NCBI GenBank assembly: GCA_947427325.1
Contig: CANEHP010000109.1
Span: 1 to 7,436, forward strand
DNA from: an uncultured Clostridia bacterium
GTDB lineage: Bacteria; Bacillota; Clostridia; Oscillospirales; Ruminococcaceae
DNA: 7,436 nucleotides
Reading direction: 5' to 3'
This document shows, one piece after another, positions 1 to 5,066 of the stretch; position 1 is the first letter of the stretch, and each line of letters begins with the position of its first letter. The notes beneath the pieces were generated by a model. It had not been told where the DNA came from. It did not search any database and saw nothing but the letters and a program-made list of their open reading frames with translations. The translations under genes and the position numbers were made by a program.

Positions 1-70
1 CGAGGTTAAGGTTGACGGCGTTGAATATACCATTCTCCGTCAAAGCGACGTTTTGGCTATTGTTGAGTAA
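1..70 (+). CDS. groES: GroES (Cpn10) co-chaperonin, C-terminal 22 codons
   Basis: This is the 3' end of groES, cut by the window edge. Read from base 2 it gives EVKVDGVEYTILRQSDVLAI followed by VE and a TAA stop. That is the typical end of a bacterial Cpn10: a lysine/valine beta strand, then the 'ILxxxDVLAIVE' tail. GroES forms the heptameric lid of the cytosolic GroEL folding chamber. The stop lies 38 nt before the groEL start on the same strand, the usual groESL operon order, which supports the identification despite the short length. The operon promoter and any CIRCE/HrcA operator would lie to the left, outside this window. Confidence 0.93.
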   Translation, partial: EVKVDGVEYTILRQSDVLAIVE

Positions 71-108
71 AACCAAATTTTATTACATTTTGAAAGGATT
101 TGATTAAA

Positions 109-1743
109 ATGGCAAAACAAATTATTTACGGTGAGGACGCAAGAAAAGCATTGTTAAGCGGTATTGACCAGCTTGCCGATACCGTTAAAATTACACTTGG
201 ACCTAAGGGCAGAAATGTTGTTCTTGACAAAAAATACGGCGCACCCCTTATCACTAACGACGGCGTAACCATTGCCAAAGAAATCGAGCTTGACGATCCC
301 TTTGAAAATATGGGCGCACAGCTTGTAAAAGAGGTTTCCACCAAGACAAACGACGCAGCAGGCGACGGTACAACCACCGCTACACTGCTTGCACAGGCTC
401 TTATCCGTGAGGGTATGAAGAATATTGCGGCGGGAGCAAATCCCATGGTTGTTAAAAAGGGTATTGCGGAAGCCGTTGAAACTACTGTTGCAGAGGTTAA
501 AAAGCACTCCAAGAAGGTTAAGGGCAGTGCCGATATTGCAAGAGTTGCCACTGTTTCCAGCGGCGACGAGGTTGTGGGTAAGCTTGTTGCCGACGCTATG
601 GAAAAGGTAACCTCCGACGGCGTTATCACCGTTGAGGAAAGCAAGACCGCAGAAACAAGCTGTGAAGTCGTAGAGGGAATGCAGTTTGACAGAGGCTACA
701 TCAGTCCTTATATGGCAACCGATATGGAGAAAATGGTTTCAGAGCTTGACGAGCCTTATATCCTTATCACCGATAAGAAGATTTCCAATATTCAGGATGT
801 ACTTCCCTTGCTCGAGCAGGTTGTTCAGCAGAGCAGAAAGCTGCTTATTATTGCTGAGGATATTGAGGGCGAAGCTCTTTCCACCATTATTCTCAACAAG
901 CTCCGCGGCACATTCGTATGCGTAGCCGTCAAAGCTCCCGGCTTTGGCGACAGACGCAAGGAAATGCTCCAGGATATAGCAATTCTCACAGGCGGTCAGG
1001 TTGTTACCTCCGACTTGGGCATTGAGCTTAAGGACGCTACCGTTGATATGCTGGGTACTGCTAAGCAGGTTAAGGTTTCCAAGGAATACACTACCATTGT
1101 TGACGGCGCAGGCACAAAGAAGGATATCAAGGAGAGAATTGCGCAGATTAAGGCAGCTATCGAAACCTCCACAAGCGAATTTGACAAGGAAAAGCTTCAG
1201 GAGAGACTTGCCAAGCTTTCGGGCGGCGTTGCGGTTATCAAGGTCGGTGCGGCTACCGAGGTAGAGATGAAGGAAAAGAAGCTTCGCATAGAGGACGCTT
1301 TGGCTGCTACAAAGGCGGCAGTTGAGGAAGGTATCGTTGCAGGCGGCGGCACTGCGCTTATTAACGCTATGCCCGCTGTTGAGAAGCTTGTTGAAAAGCT
1401 TGAGGGCGATGAAAAGACAGGCGCTAAGATCGTTCTCCGCTCCCTTGAAGAGCCTGTTCGCCAGATTGCGCTTAACGCAGGTCTTGAAGGCAGCGTAATT
1501 ATTGACAATATCAGAAGAAACGGCAAGGTTGGCTACGGCTTTGACGCAGCTAAGGAAGAATATGTTGATATGGTTGAGGCAGGAATCGTTGACCCTGCCA
1601 AGGTAACACGTTCCGCTATTCAAAACGCTGCTTCCGTTGCCGCTATGGTTCTTACTACAGAGAGCCTTGTTACCGATAAGAAGGAGCCTGCTGCTCCTGC
1701 CGCTCCCGCAGGTATGGACGGCGGTATGGGCGGAATGTACTAA
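109..1743 (+). CDS. groEL: GroEL (Cpn60) chaperonin, 60 kDa subunit
   Basis: Complete 544-residue GroEL, the subunit of the cytosolic double-ring ATP-dependent folding chamber. The ATG at 109 is chosen because the protein then starts MAKQIIYGEDAR, as in the family, and GAAAGGA at 92-98 serves as ribosome binding site; an in-frame TTG at 100 is less likely. ATP-site motifs are visible: LGPKGRNVVLDK (about residues 30-41), NDG with Asp51, and GDGTTT (85-90) with Asp86. The family signature AAVEEGIVAGGG is present, and the protein ends in the glycine/methionine tail GGMGGMY. The length is normal for the family and there is no frameshift. It is the second gene of groESL and ends at a strong terminator 18 nt past the stop, so heat-shock or HrcA control would come from upstream of the window. 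Confidence 0.98.
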   Translation: MAKQIIYGEDARKALLSGIDQLADTVKITLGPKGRNVVLDKKYGAPLITNDGVTIAKEIELDDPFENMGAQLVKEVSTKTNDAAGDGTTTATLLAQALIREGMKNIAAGANPMVVKKGIAEAVETTVAEVKKHSKKVKGSADIARVATVSSGDEVVGKLVADAMEKVTSDGVITVEESKTAETSCEVVEGMQFDRGYISPYMATDMEKMVSELDEPYILITDKKISNIQDVLPLLEQVVQQSRKLLIIAEDIEGEALSTIILNKLRGTFVCVAVKAPGFGDRRKEMLQDIAILTGGQVVTSDLGIELKDATVDMLGTAKQVKVSKEYTTIVDGAGTKKDIKERIAQIKAAIETSTSEFDKEKLQERLAKLSGGVAVIKVGAATEVEMKEKKLRIEDALAATKAAVEEGIVAGGGTALINAMPAVEKLVEKLEGDEKTGAKIVLRSLEEPVRQIALNAGLEGSVIIDNIRRNGKVGYGFDAAKEEYVDMVEAGIVDPAKVTRSAIQNAASVAAMVLTTESLVTDKKEPAAPAAPAGMDGGMGGMY

Positions 1744-1760
1744 TATCGCTTTATAAATGT

Positions 1761-1797
1761 AAAATACCCTCAAGGTTATTACTTTGAGGGTATTTTT
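1761..1797 (+). terminator. Intrinsic terminator of the groESL operon
   Basis: AAAATACCCTCAA and TTGAGGGTATTTT form a stem around a short AT-rich loop, followed by a run of seven T (1793-1799). It begins 18 nt after the groEL stop. The A-run on the other side makes it potentially bidirectional, but no minus-strand gene needs it. Confidence 0.9.
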
Positions 1798-1902
1798 TTG
1801 ATTTCATGAATAGTGGGACGTTGTAATATATCCGAATAAAAATATTTGTATTTTAAAATTATCGTCTTTTGTATTTTACGCATCAGAATATTATTGCTTT
1901 AA
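1798..1902. other. AT-rich spacer with no recognisable gene
   Basis: This is strongly AT-rich non-coding sequence between the groEL terminator and the tandem repeats upstream of the xre gene. The string TTTGTATTTTA occurs twice (around 1848 and 1868). No open frame with a ribosome binding site is seen on either strand. Confidence 0.6.
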
Positions 1903-2001
1903 ATACAATAAGTATTGTATAGTAGTAAATTCATATTGTCAAACAAACTGTAATGCAATAAATATTGTATGACATCAAATTCATATTGTCGACAAACTGT
2001 G
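1903..2001. repeat. Two tandem ~50-nt copies containing TATTGTAT palindromes (probable operators)
   Basis: Unit 1 is 1903-1952 and unit 2 is 1953-2001. They align with about 10 differences including one single-base gap; AAATTCATATTGTC and ACAAACTGT are conserved between them. Each unit begins with a palindrome: ATACAATA-AG-TATTGTAT (1903-1920, perfect) and ATGCAATA-AA-TATTGTAT (1953-1970, one mismatch). The duplication sits directly upstream of a small Xre-type repressor gene. The simplest inference is a pair of binding sites for that repressor, giving autoregulation. Confidence 0.75.
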
Positions 2002-2008
2002 ATAAAAT
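1980..2008 (+). promoter_or_regulatory. Candidate promoter of the xre-SLOG unit
   Basis: The -35-like TTCATA (1980-1985) and -10-like TAAAAT (2003-2008) are separated by 17 nt. The -10 is preceded by TG one base upstream (2000-2001), an extended -10. Transcription would begin near 2015, only about 16 nt before the ATG. It overlaps repeat unit 2 and lies just after its palindrome, as expected for repression. The -35 is weak, and TTGTCA (1936-1941) is a possible alternative. Confidence 0.45.
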
Positions 2009-2030
2009 AAAAGCAAAAGCAGGTGAGAAT

Positions 2031-2285
2031 ATGAAAGAAGAATATTACGACGAATATCGAAGAATTGGTTTAAAAATCAGTTATTACCGCAAGCTGAAAG
2101 GCATGACTCAGGAACAGCTTGCAGAAAAAATAAACAAAAATCTTGCATTTATCGGAGCGGTAGAAGCGCCGAATATTAACCGAACGGTATCGCTCGACAC
2201 ATTATTTGATATTGCAAAGGTTTTAAATGTGCCTCCCCATAAGTTTTTAATAGATGACGAAATTGTACATAGCCGCATTGGTTGA
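2031..2285 (+). CDS. Xre-family HTH transcriptional regulator (84 aa)
   Basis: Small DNA-binding protein made of little more than one Cro/C1-type helix-turn-helix. The domain spans about residues 13-72, with the recognisable pattern RKLKGMTQEQLAEKI, a turn, and SLDTLFDIAKVLNVPPHKFL. The ATG at 2031 is chosen because AGGTGAG (2021-2027) lies just upstream; longer in-frame starts from 1965 would read through repeat unit 2 and the promoter. No ligand or protease domain follows, so it is probably a simple repressor of the SLOG gene 13 nt downstream and of itself through the duplicated palindromes. Such regulators are common in mobile and accessory regions. The family call is secure; the target is inferred. 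Confidence 0.9.
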   Translation: MKEEYYDEYRRIGLKISYYRKLKGMTQEQLAEKINKNLAFIGAVEAPNINRTVSLDTLFDIAKVLNVPPHKFLIDDEIVHSRIG

Positions 2286-2298
2286 ACAGGGGAAAGGT

Positions 2299-2772
2299 AT
2301 GGTTGAAAAATCAAAAGTAGCATGCTTTTCAGGACACCGACAACTGCCACAAGACTGCACCGAGCTTAGGGTAAACCTTGAAAGGGCAATAATATCGCTA
2401 ATCAAACAAGGAGTAGTGTTTTTCGGGAGCGGAGCCGCTCTCGGCTTCGACCAATTCGCATCCGAAACGGTTCTGAAAATGAAAAAAAACTATCCATATA
2501 TCAAATTGATAATGGTTCTGCCATGTCCGCCGAATGAACAGTCGCTAAAATGGAGTGAAGAACAGCGTGAACGTTACAACAGACTGCTCGGACAGGTTGA
2601 CAAGGTACGTGTGCTGTCGCCCAAGTATACAAACAGCTGTATGTATAAGCGCAACCGTCATTTGGTAGATAACAGCGCATATCTTATCTGCTATCTTCGG
2701 AAGAATAACGGCGGGACATTTTACACAGTAAGCTACGCCGAAGATCGGCACTTGAAAATACTCCGAATATAG
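2299..2772 (+). CDS. SLOG-superfamily protein, DUF1273/YpsA-like (157 aa)
   Basis: Cytosolic Rossmann-like protein of the SLOG superfamily, related to the DUF1273 group that includes Bacillus YpsA. Visible motifs are CFSGHRQL (9-16), the glycine-rich nucleotide-binding turn GSGAALGFD (43-51), YKRNRHLVDNSAYLICY (116-132) and GGTFYTVSYA (138-147), in the order and spacing of the family. The ATG at 2299 follows AGGGGAAAGG (2288-2297) and lies 13 nt past the xre stop; an in-frame ATG at 2254 inside xre lacks such a site. SLOG proteins are thought to bind nucleotides or nucleotide-derived ligands. The exact activity of this one is unknown. Pairing with an Xre regulator suggests a small regulated accessory unit. 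No clear terminator follows; only a weak ACCCT/AGGGT hairpin lies at 2805-2821. Confidence 0.88.
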   Translation: MVEKSKVACFSGHRQLPQDCTELRVNLERAIISLIKQGVVFFGSGAALGFDQFASETVLKMKKNYPYIKLIMVLPCPPNEQSLKWSEEQRERYNRLLGQVDKVRVLSPKYTNSCMYKRNRHLVDNSAYLICYLRKNNGGTFYTVSYAEDRHLKILRI

Positions 2773-2833
2773 TATGCAGAGAATTTCGCTTGCAAAATTT
2801 TCAAACCCTCCTTCAAAGGGTGGCTTATTGCGG

Positions 2834-2978
2834 TACATTGTTCTGCGAGGTTATCCTCGCAGCAAAAATATAAATTATTCTTTTTAAGAGGGGCGGCTAT
2901 AATTTTAAAAGGGGCATAAAATTAAAAGGAACATAAAAAAGTTTTTACCGTGCGAGGATAACCTCGCAGGACAATGTA
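2834..2978. mobile_element. 145-bp MITE-like element with 28-bp inverted ends
   Basis: The arms 2834-2861 and 2951-2978 are inverted copies of each other over 28 nt with one mismatch. Both outer ends read TACATTG..CAATGTA, so each boundary carries a TA dinucleotide, as expected for IS630/Tc1-mariner-type TA insertion. Each arm is itself a hairpin: TGCGAGG-TTAT-CCTCGCA (2844-2861) and TGCGAGG-ATAA-CCTCGCA (2951-2968). The 89-nt centre has no coding capacity. It lies downstream of the SLOG gene in a long non-coding stretch. The mobile interpretation is an inference from structure; a repeated extragenic palindrome is the alternative. Confidence 0.6.
2905..2938. repeat. Two tandem 17-nt repeats inside the 145-bp element
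   Basis: TTAAAAGGGGCATAAAA (2905-2921) is followed directly by TTAAAAGGAACATAAAA (2922-2938), 15 of 17 identical. A more degenerate relative, TTTAAGAGGGGCGGC, precedes them at about 2883-2897. No function is apparent. Confidence 0.7.
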
Positions 2979-2994
2979 TTTCTAAAAAAACAGG

Positions 2995-3023
2995 GGACGC
3001 CCTCTCGTGCAGGACGTCCTCTC
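2995..3023. repeat. Short direct repeat GGACGYCCTCTC
   Basis: GGACGCCCTCTC (2995-3006) and GGACGTCCTCTC (3012-3023) differ at one base and start 17 nt apart. The second copy contains the perfect palindrome GGACGTCC (3012-3019). The pair sits between the inverted-repeat element and the terminator at 3026. Confidence 0.6.
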
Positions 3024-3025
3024 TG

Positions 3026-3052
3026 AAAAAACGCCCCACCGGGGCGTTTTTT
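3026..3052. terminator. Strong symmetrical (bidirectional) intrinsic terminator
   Basis: CGCCCC (3032-3037), a three-base loop ACC, and GGGGCG (3041-3046) form a GC stem flanked by six A (3026-3031) and six T (3047-3052). It therefore works in principle on either strand. On the plus strand it could end transcripts from the xre-SLOG unit; on the minus strand it would end any RNA made from the structured segment at 3061-3159. Confidence 0.9.
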
Positions 3053-3060
3053 CATTCACC

Positions 3061-3159
3061 TCTTGCGAGCGTCGATGGTCTTAGAGAGTTTCGCCCTCTG
3101 CCGTTCACAATGCTCCCTGCCACTCTAAGCCCCCGCAGGGAGCGCACCACGCCGCAAGA
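3061..3159. other. GC-richer segment with interlocking inverted repeats (possible structured RNA)
   Basis: Three perfect inverted repeats are visible. TCTTGCG (3061-3067) pairs with CGCAAGA (3153-3159) and encloses the rest. CTTAGAG (3080-3086) pairs with CTCTAAG (3123-3129). GCTCCCTGC (3112-3120) pairs with GCAGGGAGC (3135-3143). The last two interlock, an H-type pseudoknot topology inside an outer closing stem. The segment is adjacent to a strong terminator, more useful on the minus strand. A 60-codon minus-strand frame crosses it (3052-3234) but lacks a ribosome binding site. I do not recognise a known RNA family. Confidence 0.4.
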
Positions 3160-3270
3160 CGAGAAAGGCAATTTCCAAAGCAATTTGAAAAAAAATTCCC
3201 CGCCGCAAAGCGAAAACACTGTTAATAAATCCATTACAATTTCCGGAGTAGAACCAAAAAAACGTTACTA
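3160..3270. other. Non-coding spacer before the aldolase promoter
   Basis: No protein gene is seen here. GCCGCAAGACGAGAAA (from 3151) is echoed by GCCGCAAAGCGAAAA (about 3202-3216), and GCAATTT occurs at 3168 and 3180, hinting at a degraded internal duplication. Confidence 0.5.
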
Positions 3271-3298
3271 TTGACATATTTCAAAATTTTGATATAAT
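3271..3298 (+). promoter_or_regulatory. Consensus sigma-A promoter of the aldolase-like gene
   Basis: A perfect -35 TTGACA (3271-3276) and perfect -10 TATAAT (3293-3298) are separated by 16 nt. The spacer contains the perfect 12-bp palindrome TCAAAATTTTGA (3281-3292), which could be an operator or chance AT-richness. The expected start near 3305 gives a leader of about 68 nt. Confidence 0.88.
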
Positions 3299-3372
3299 AT
3301 CATAAGGACTATATACAATTTAAATCGCTAAAGCAAAAAATATAAAGAAATAAAAAATTAAGGAGAAATAAA

Positions 3373-4350
3373 ATGCTGCAAAGAAAGGGAAATTTAATGA
3401 GCGTCAGAAGCGACATAAAGGTCATTGACGCTACCATAAGAGACGGAGGGCTGTGCAATAACTTCGAATTCAGCGATGAGTTTGTAAAAGAGCTGTACAA
3501 AGCCAATGTAAAATGCGGAATTGACTATATGGAATTTGGGTATAAGGCAAGCAAAAACCTTTTTAAAACCTCCGACTTCGGAAAATGGAAATTCTGCGAT
3601 GAGGAAGATATCAGGAGCATTGTGGGCGAAAATGTTTCGGATATGAAAATCGCCGTAATGGCGGATGTGGGAAGATGCGACTATAAAACCGACTTTTTGC
3701 CCAAAAGCGAAAGCGTTATTGACCTTATCAGAGTGGCTTGCTATATTCACCAAATTCCCGCCGCCGTGGAGATGATAAACTATCTTCACGGTTTAGGCTA
3801 TGAAACCTCCTGCAATATTATGGCTATATCGCAGGCTAATCTGAAACAGGTGGACGAGGCGCTTGAAATGATCGGCGAGTCAAATACAGACGTGATTTAT
3901 CTTGTTGACAGCTACGGCTCTCTTTATCCCGAAAACGCCGCCGATTTGGCGCAAACATATTTGACGGCGGCGGAAAAAAGCGGTAAAAAGGTGGGCTTTC
4001 ACGGACATAACAATCAAAATTTAGCATTTGCCAACACCATTGAAACGTTATCTTACGGCGTTTCCTACCTTGACGCCACTGCCATGGGAATGGGCAGAGG
4101 TGCGGGAAACTGTGCTATGGAGCTTTTGCTTGGCTTCCTCAAAAACCCTCAATACAGCATTTACAGCCTGTTGGAATTTATTGAAAAATATATGATCCCT
4201 TTAAAGGAAAGCGGAGTCGTTTGGGGCTACGACTTGCAGTATTTGTTTACGGGTCAGCTTAACCGCCATCCCCGTGAAGCCATGAATTTTACGGCGGAAC
4301 AAAGAAGCGACTACTGCGAATTTTATAAATCACTTTTGGAAAACTTCTAA
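3373..4350 (+). CDS. DRE-TIM aldolase-like protein (HMGL-like / 4-hydroxy-2-oxovalerate aldolase fold, 325 aa)
   Basis: TIM-barrel protein of the DRE-TIM metallolyase superfamily (HMG-CoA lyase, isopropylmalate synthase and DmpG/MhpE aldolase relatives). The signature is near the N-terminus: IDATIRDGG (18-26), giving Arg23 and the putative metal ligand Asp24 by analogy with DxTxRDG. The second metal-binding motif is HGHNN (210-214), followed by a conserved GMGRGAGN loop (239-246). The C-terminal part is short and does not match the DmpG communication domain. No acylating aldehyde dehydrogenase partner is nearby, so the substrate is unknown. The ATG at 3373 follows AAGGAG (3360-3365) by 7 nt; an internal ATG at 3397 (MSVRSDIKV) with AAAGGGA upstream is a possible alternative. 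The gene is monocistronic, with its own promoter and a shared downstream terminator. Family confidence is high; substrate confidence is low. Confidence 0.88.
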   Translation: MLQRKGNLMSVRSDIKVIDATIRDGGLCNNFEFSDEFVKELYKANVKCGIDYMEFGYKASKNLFKTSDFGKWKFCDEEDIRSIVGENVSDMKIAVMADVGRCDYKTDFLPKSESVIDLIRVACYIHQIPAAVEMINYLHGLGYETSCNIMAISQANLKQVDEALEMIGESNTDVIYLVDSYGSLYPENAADLAQTYLTAAEKSGKKVGFHGHNNQNLAFANTIETLSYGVSYLDATAMGMGRGAGNCAMELLLGFLKNPQYSIYSLLEFIEKYMIPLKESGVVWGYDLQYLFTGQLNRHPREAMNFTAEQRSDYCEFYKSLLENF

Positions 4351-4507
4351 TACTAATTCTTGATTGAAAGTAGACAAAAGATTTGCGAGGATGATTTTTG
4401 CAAGACAAGGCGGAGGACGCCGCAAGGCTGACGCCTTGCAAGGACGACAACGCAGTATTGCGAAAATCAGACCGCAAAGATTGTCTACTTTCAGTCAAGA
4501 ATTAGTA
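4351..4507. mobile_element. 157-bp MITE-like palindromic element inserted at the aldolase stop codon
   Basis: Arms 4351-4376 and 4482-4507 are inverted copies over 26 nt with one mismatch; outer ends read TACTAATTCTTG and CAAGAATTAGTA. TAA lies on both sides (4348-4350 and 4508-4510), compatible with a 3-bp target duplication, or a TA duplication if the terminal TA is counted as target. The left TAA is the aldolase stop codon. Pairing continues inside: TTTGCG/CGCAAA (4382-4387, 4473-4478), TGATTTTTGC with GCGAAAATCA (4392-4401, 4460-4469), and CAAGGCG/CGCCTTG (4406-4412, 4432-4438). The whole element folds as one long hairpin. No transposase is encoded, so movement would depend on a source elsewhere. 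Confidence 0.75.
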
Positions 4508-4545
4508 TAAGTAAACCTTTAACGCTTTCTAAGTTTTTAAAGATC

Positions 4546-4578
4546 AAAATATCCGTCTGTATAAGGCGGATATTTTTT
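4546..4578. terminator. Bidirectional terminator between convergent aldolase and DUF2752 genes
   Basis: AAAATATCCG (4546-4555) and CGGATATTTT (4567-4576) form a 10-bp perfect stem with an 11-nt loop, with T-runs on the plus side and matching A-runs for the minus side. It serves two convergent genes. Without the MITE-like insert it would lie about 40 nt after the aldolase stop. Confidence 0.88.
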
Positions 4579-4583
4579 GATAT

Positions 4584-4967
4584 TTATTTTATAAAATTTA
4601 TGATATTGCGCACAACGGCAAAAATCACCAATATACCTGCTGCCGTATAATAAAAGCCCTGATTTAAAGGCTTACCGTCGGAGAGACATTTGGGCTGAAA
4701 TATAATTCTTATTCCCAGAAAAACAATCCATATGGGCAGCAGTATAAAAATACAAGGATTCGCCTCAAAGGCGGCTTTAAAATTTCCCCCGATAATATTC
4801 ATAAACATTGTGCTTATACCGCAGCCCGGGCAAAGTATTCTTCCGCCTGTAACAAGTCTTACGATACAGGGTATATTAAGACCCGTCAGCTTAAGCCACA
4901 AAAAATACAATACGCCCAAAGCCAAAAATATCAGCAGCCTTCTAAGCAGTATCTTCCTATCACTCAC
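4584..4967 (-). CDS. DUF2752 family membrane protein (127 aa)
   Basis: Small integral membrane protein of family DUF2752, function unknown. The diagnostic CPGCG motif is at residues 46-50, in the context GRILCPGCGISTMF, after a hydrophobic N-terminal segment. Three membrane segments are likely: about 10-27, 71-90 and 105-122. The start is GTG at 4967, supported by GAAGGTGA (complement of 4972-4979) just upstream; no ATG fits. It lies 99 nt downstream of the DUF4234 gene on the same strand, with a strong palindromic terminator between. No good promoter is seen in that gap, so expression may depend on readthrough. The paired cysteines suggest metal binding or redox chemistry, but this is not shown by the sequence. 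Confidence 0.85.
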   Translation of the reverse strand: MSDRKILLRRLLIFLALGVLYFLWLKLTGLNIPCIVRLVTGGRILCPGCGISTMFMNIIGGNFKAAFEANPCIFILLPIWIVFLGIRIIFQPKCLSDGKPLNQGFYYTAAGILVIFAVVRNIINFIK

Positions 4968-4984
4968 TTTTTCACCTTCGATTA

Positions 4985-5002
4985 AATAATTCCTTAATTA
5001 TT
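4985..5002. repeat. Small palindrome in front of the DUF2752 gene
   Basis: AATAATT (4985-4991) and AATTATT (4996-5002) are inverted copies around CCTT, just upstream of the DUF2752 ribosome binding site. It could be a weak leader hairpin or operator, or chance in AT-rich DNA. Confidence 0.4.
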
Positions 5003-5011
5003 CGATAACTT

Positions 5012-5047
5012 AAAAAATTTCCTGCTTATTTAATAAGCAGGAAATTT
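5012..5047 (-). terminator. Terminator after the DUF4234 gene
   Basis: AAATTTCCTGCTTATT (5015-5030) and AATAAGCAGGAAATTT (5032-5047) are a 16-bp perfect inverted repeat around a single central T. Read on the minus strand it ends in six U (complement of 5012-5017), as expected for an intrinsic terminator. It lies 19 nt past the DUF4234 stop. Confidence 0.88.
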
Positions 5048-5066
5048 AATATGTAATTATGTGAGA

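Noticed and set aside
126..644. 172-codon minus-strand frame inside groEL
   Set aside because: Serine/alanine/threonine-rich antisense shadow of groEL with no supporting signals.
739..1773. 344-codon open frame on the minus strand opposite groEL
   Set aside because: It is antisense to a clearly real gene, has low-complexity leucine/asparagine-rich composition and no ribosome binding site; a codon-bias shadow.
1903..2001. CRISPR-like array
   Set aside because: Only two contiguous diverged copies with no spacers; an operator duplication fits better.
2805..2821. Terminator for the SLOG gene (ACCCT/AGGGT)
   Set aside because: Only a 5-bp stem with no T-run; the terminator at 3026 is the first strong one downstream.
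3052..3234. 60-codon minus-strand frame across the structured segment
   Set aside because: No ribosome binding site before its ATG, no recognisable domain, and the sequence is better explained by inverted repeats and a terminator. A repeated small-protein gene cannot be fully excluded.
4289..4498. 69-codon minus-strand frame over the 3' end of the aldolase gene and the MITE-like element
   Set aside because: It crosses from the antisense of a real gene into a palindromic element; composition is random.
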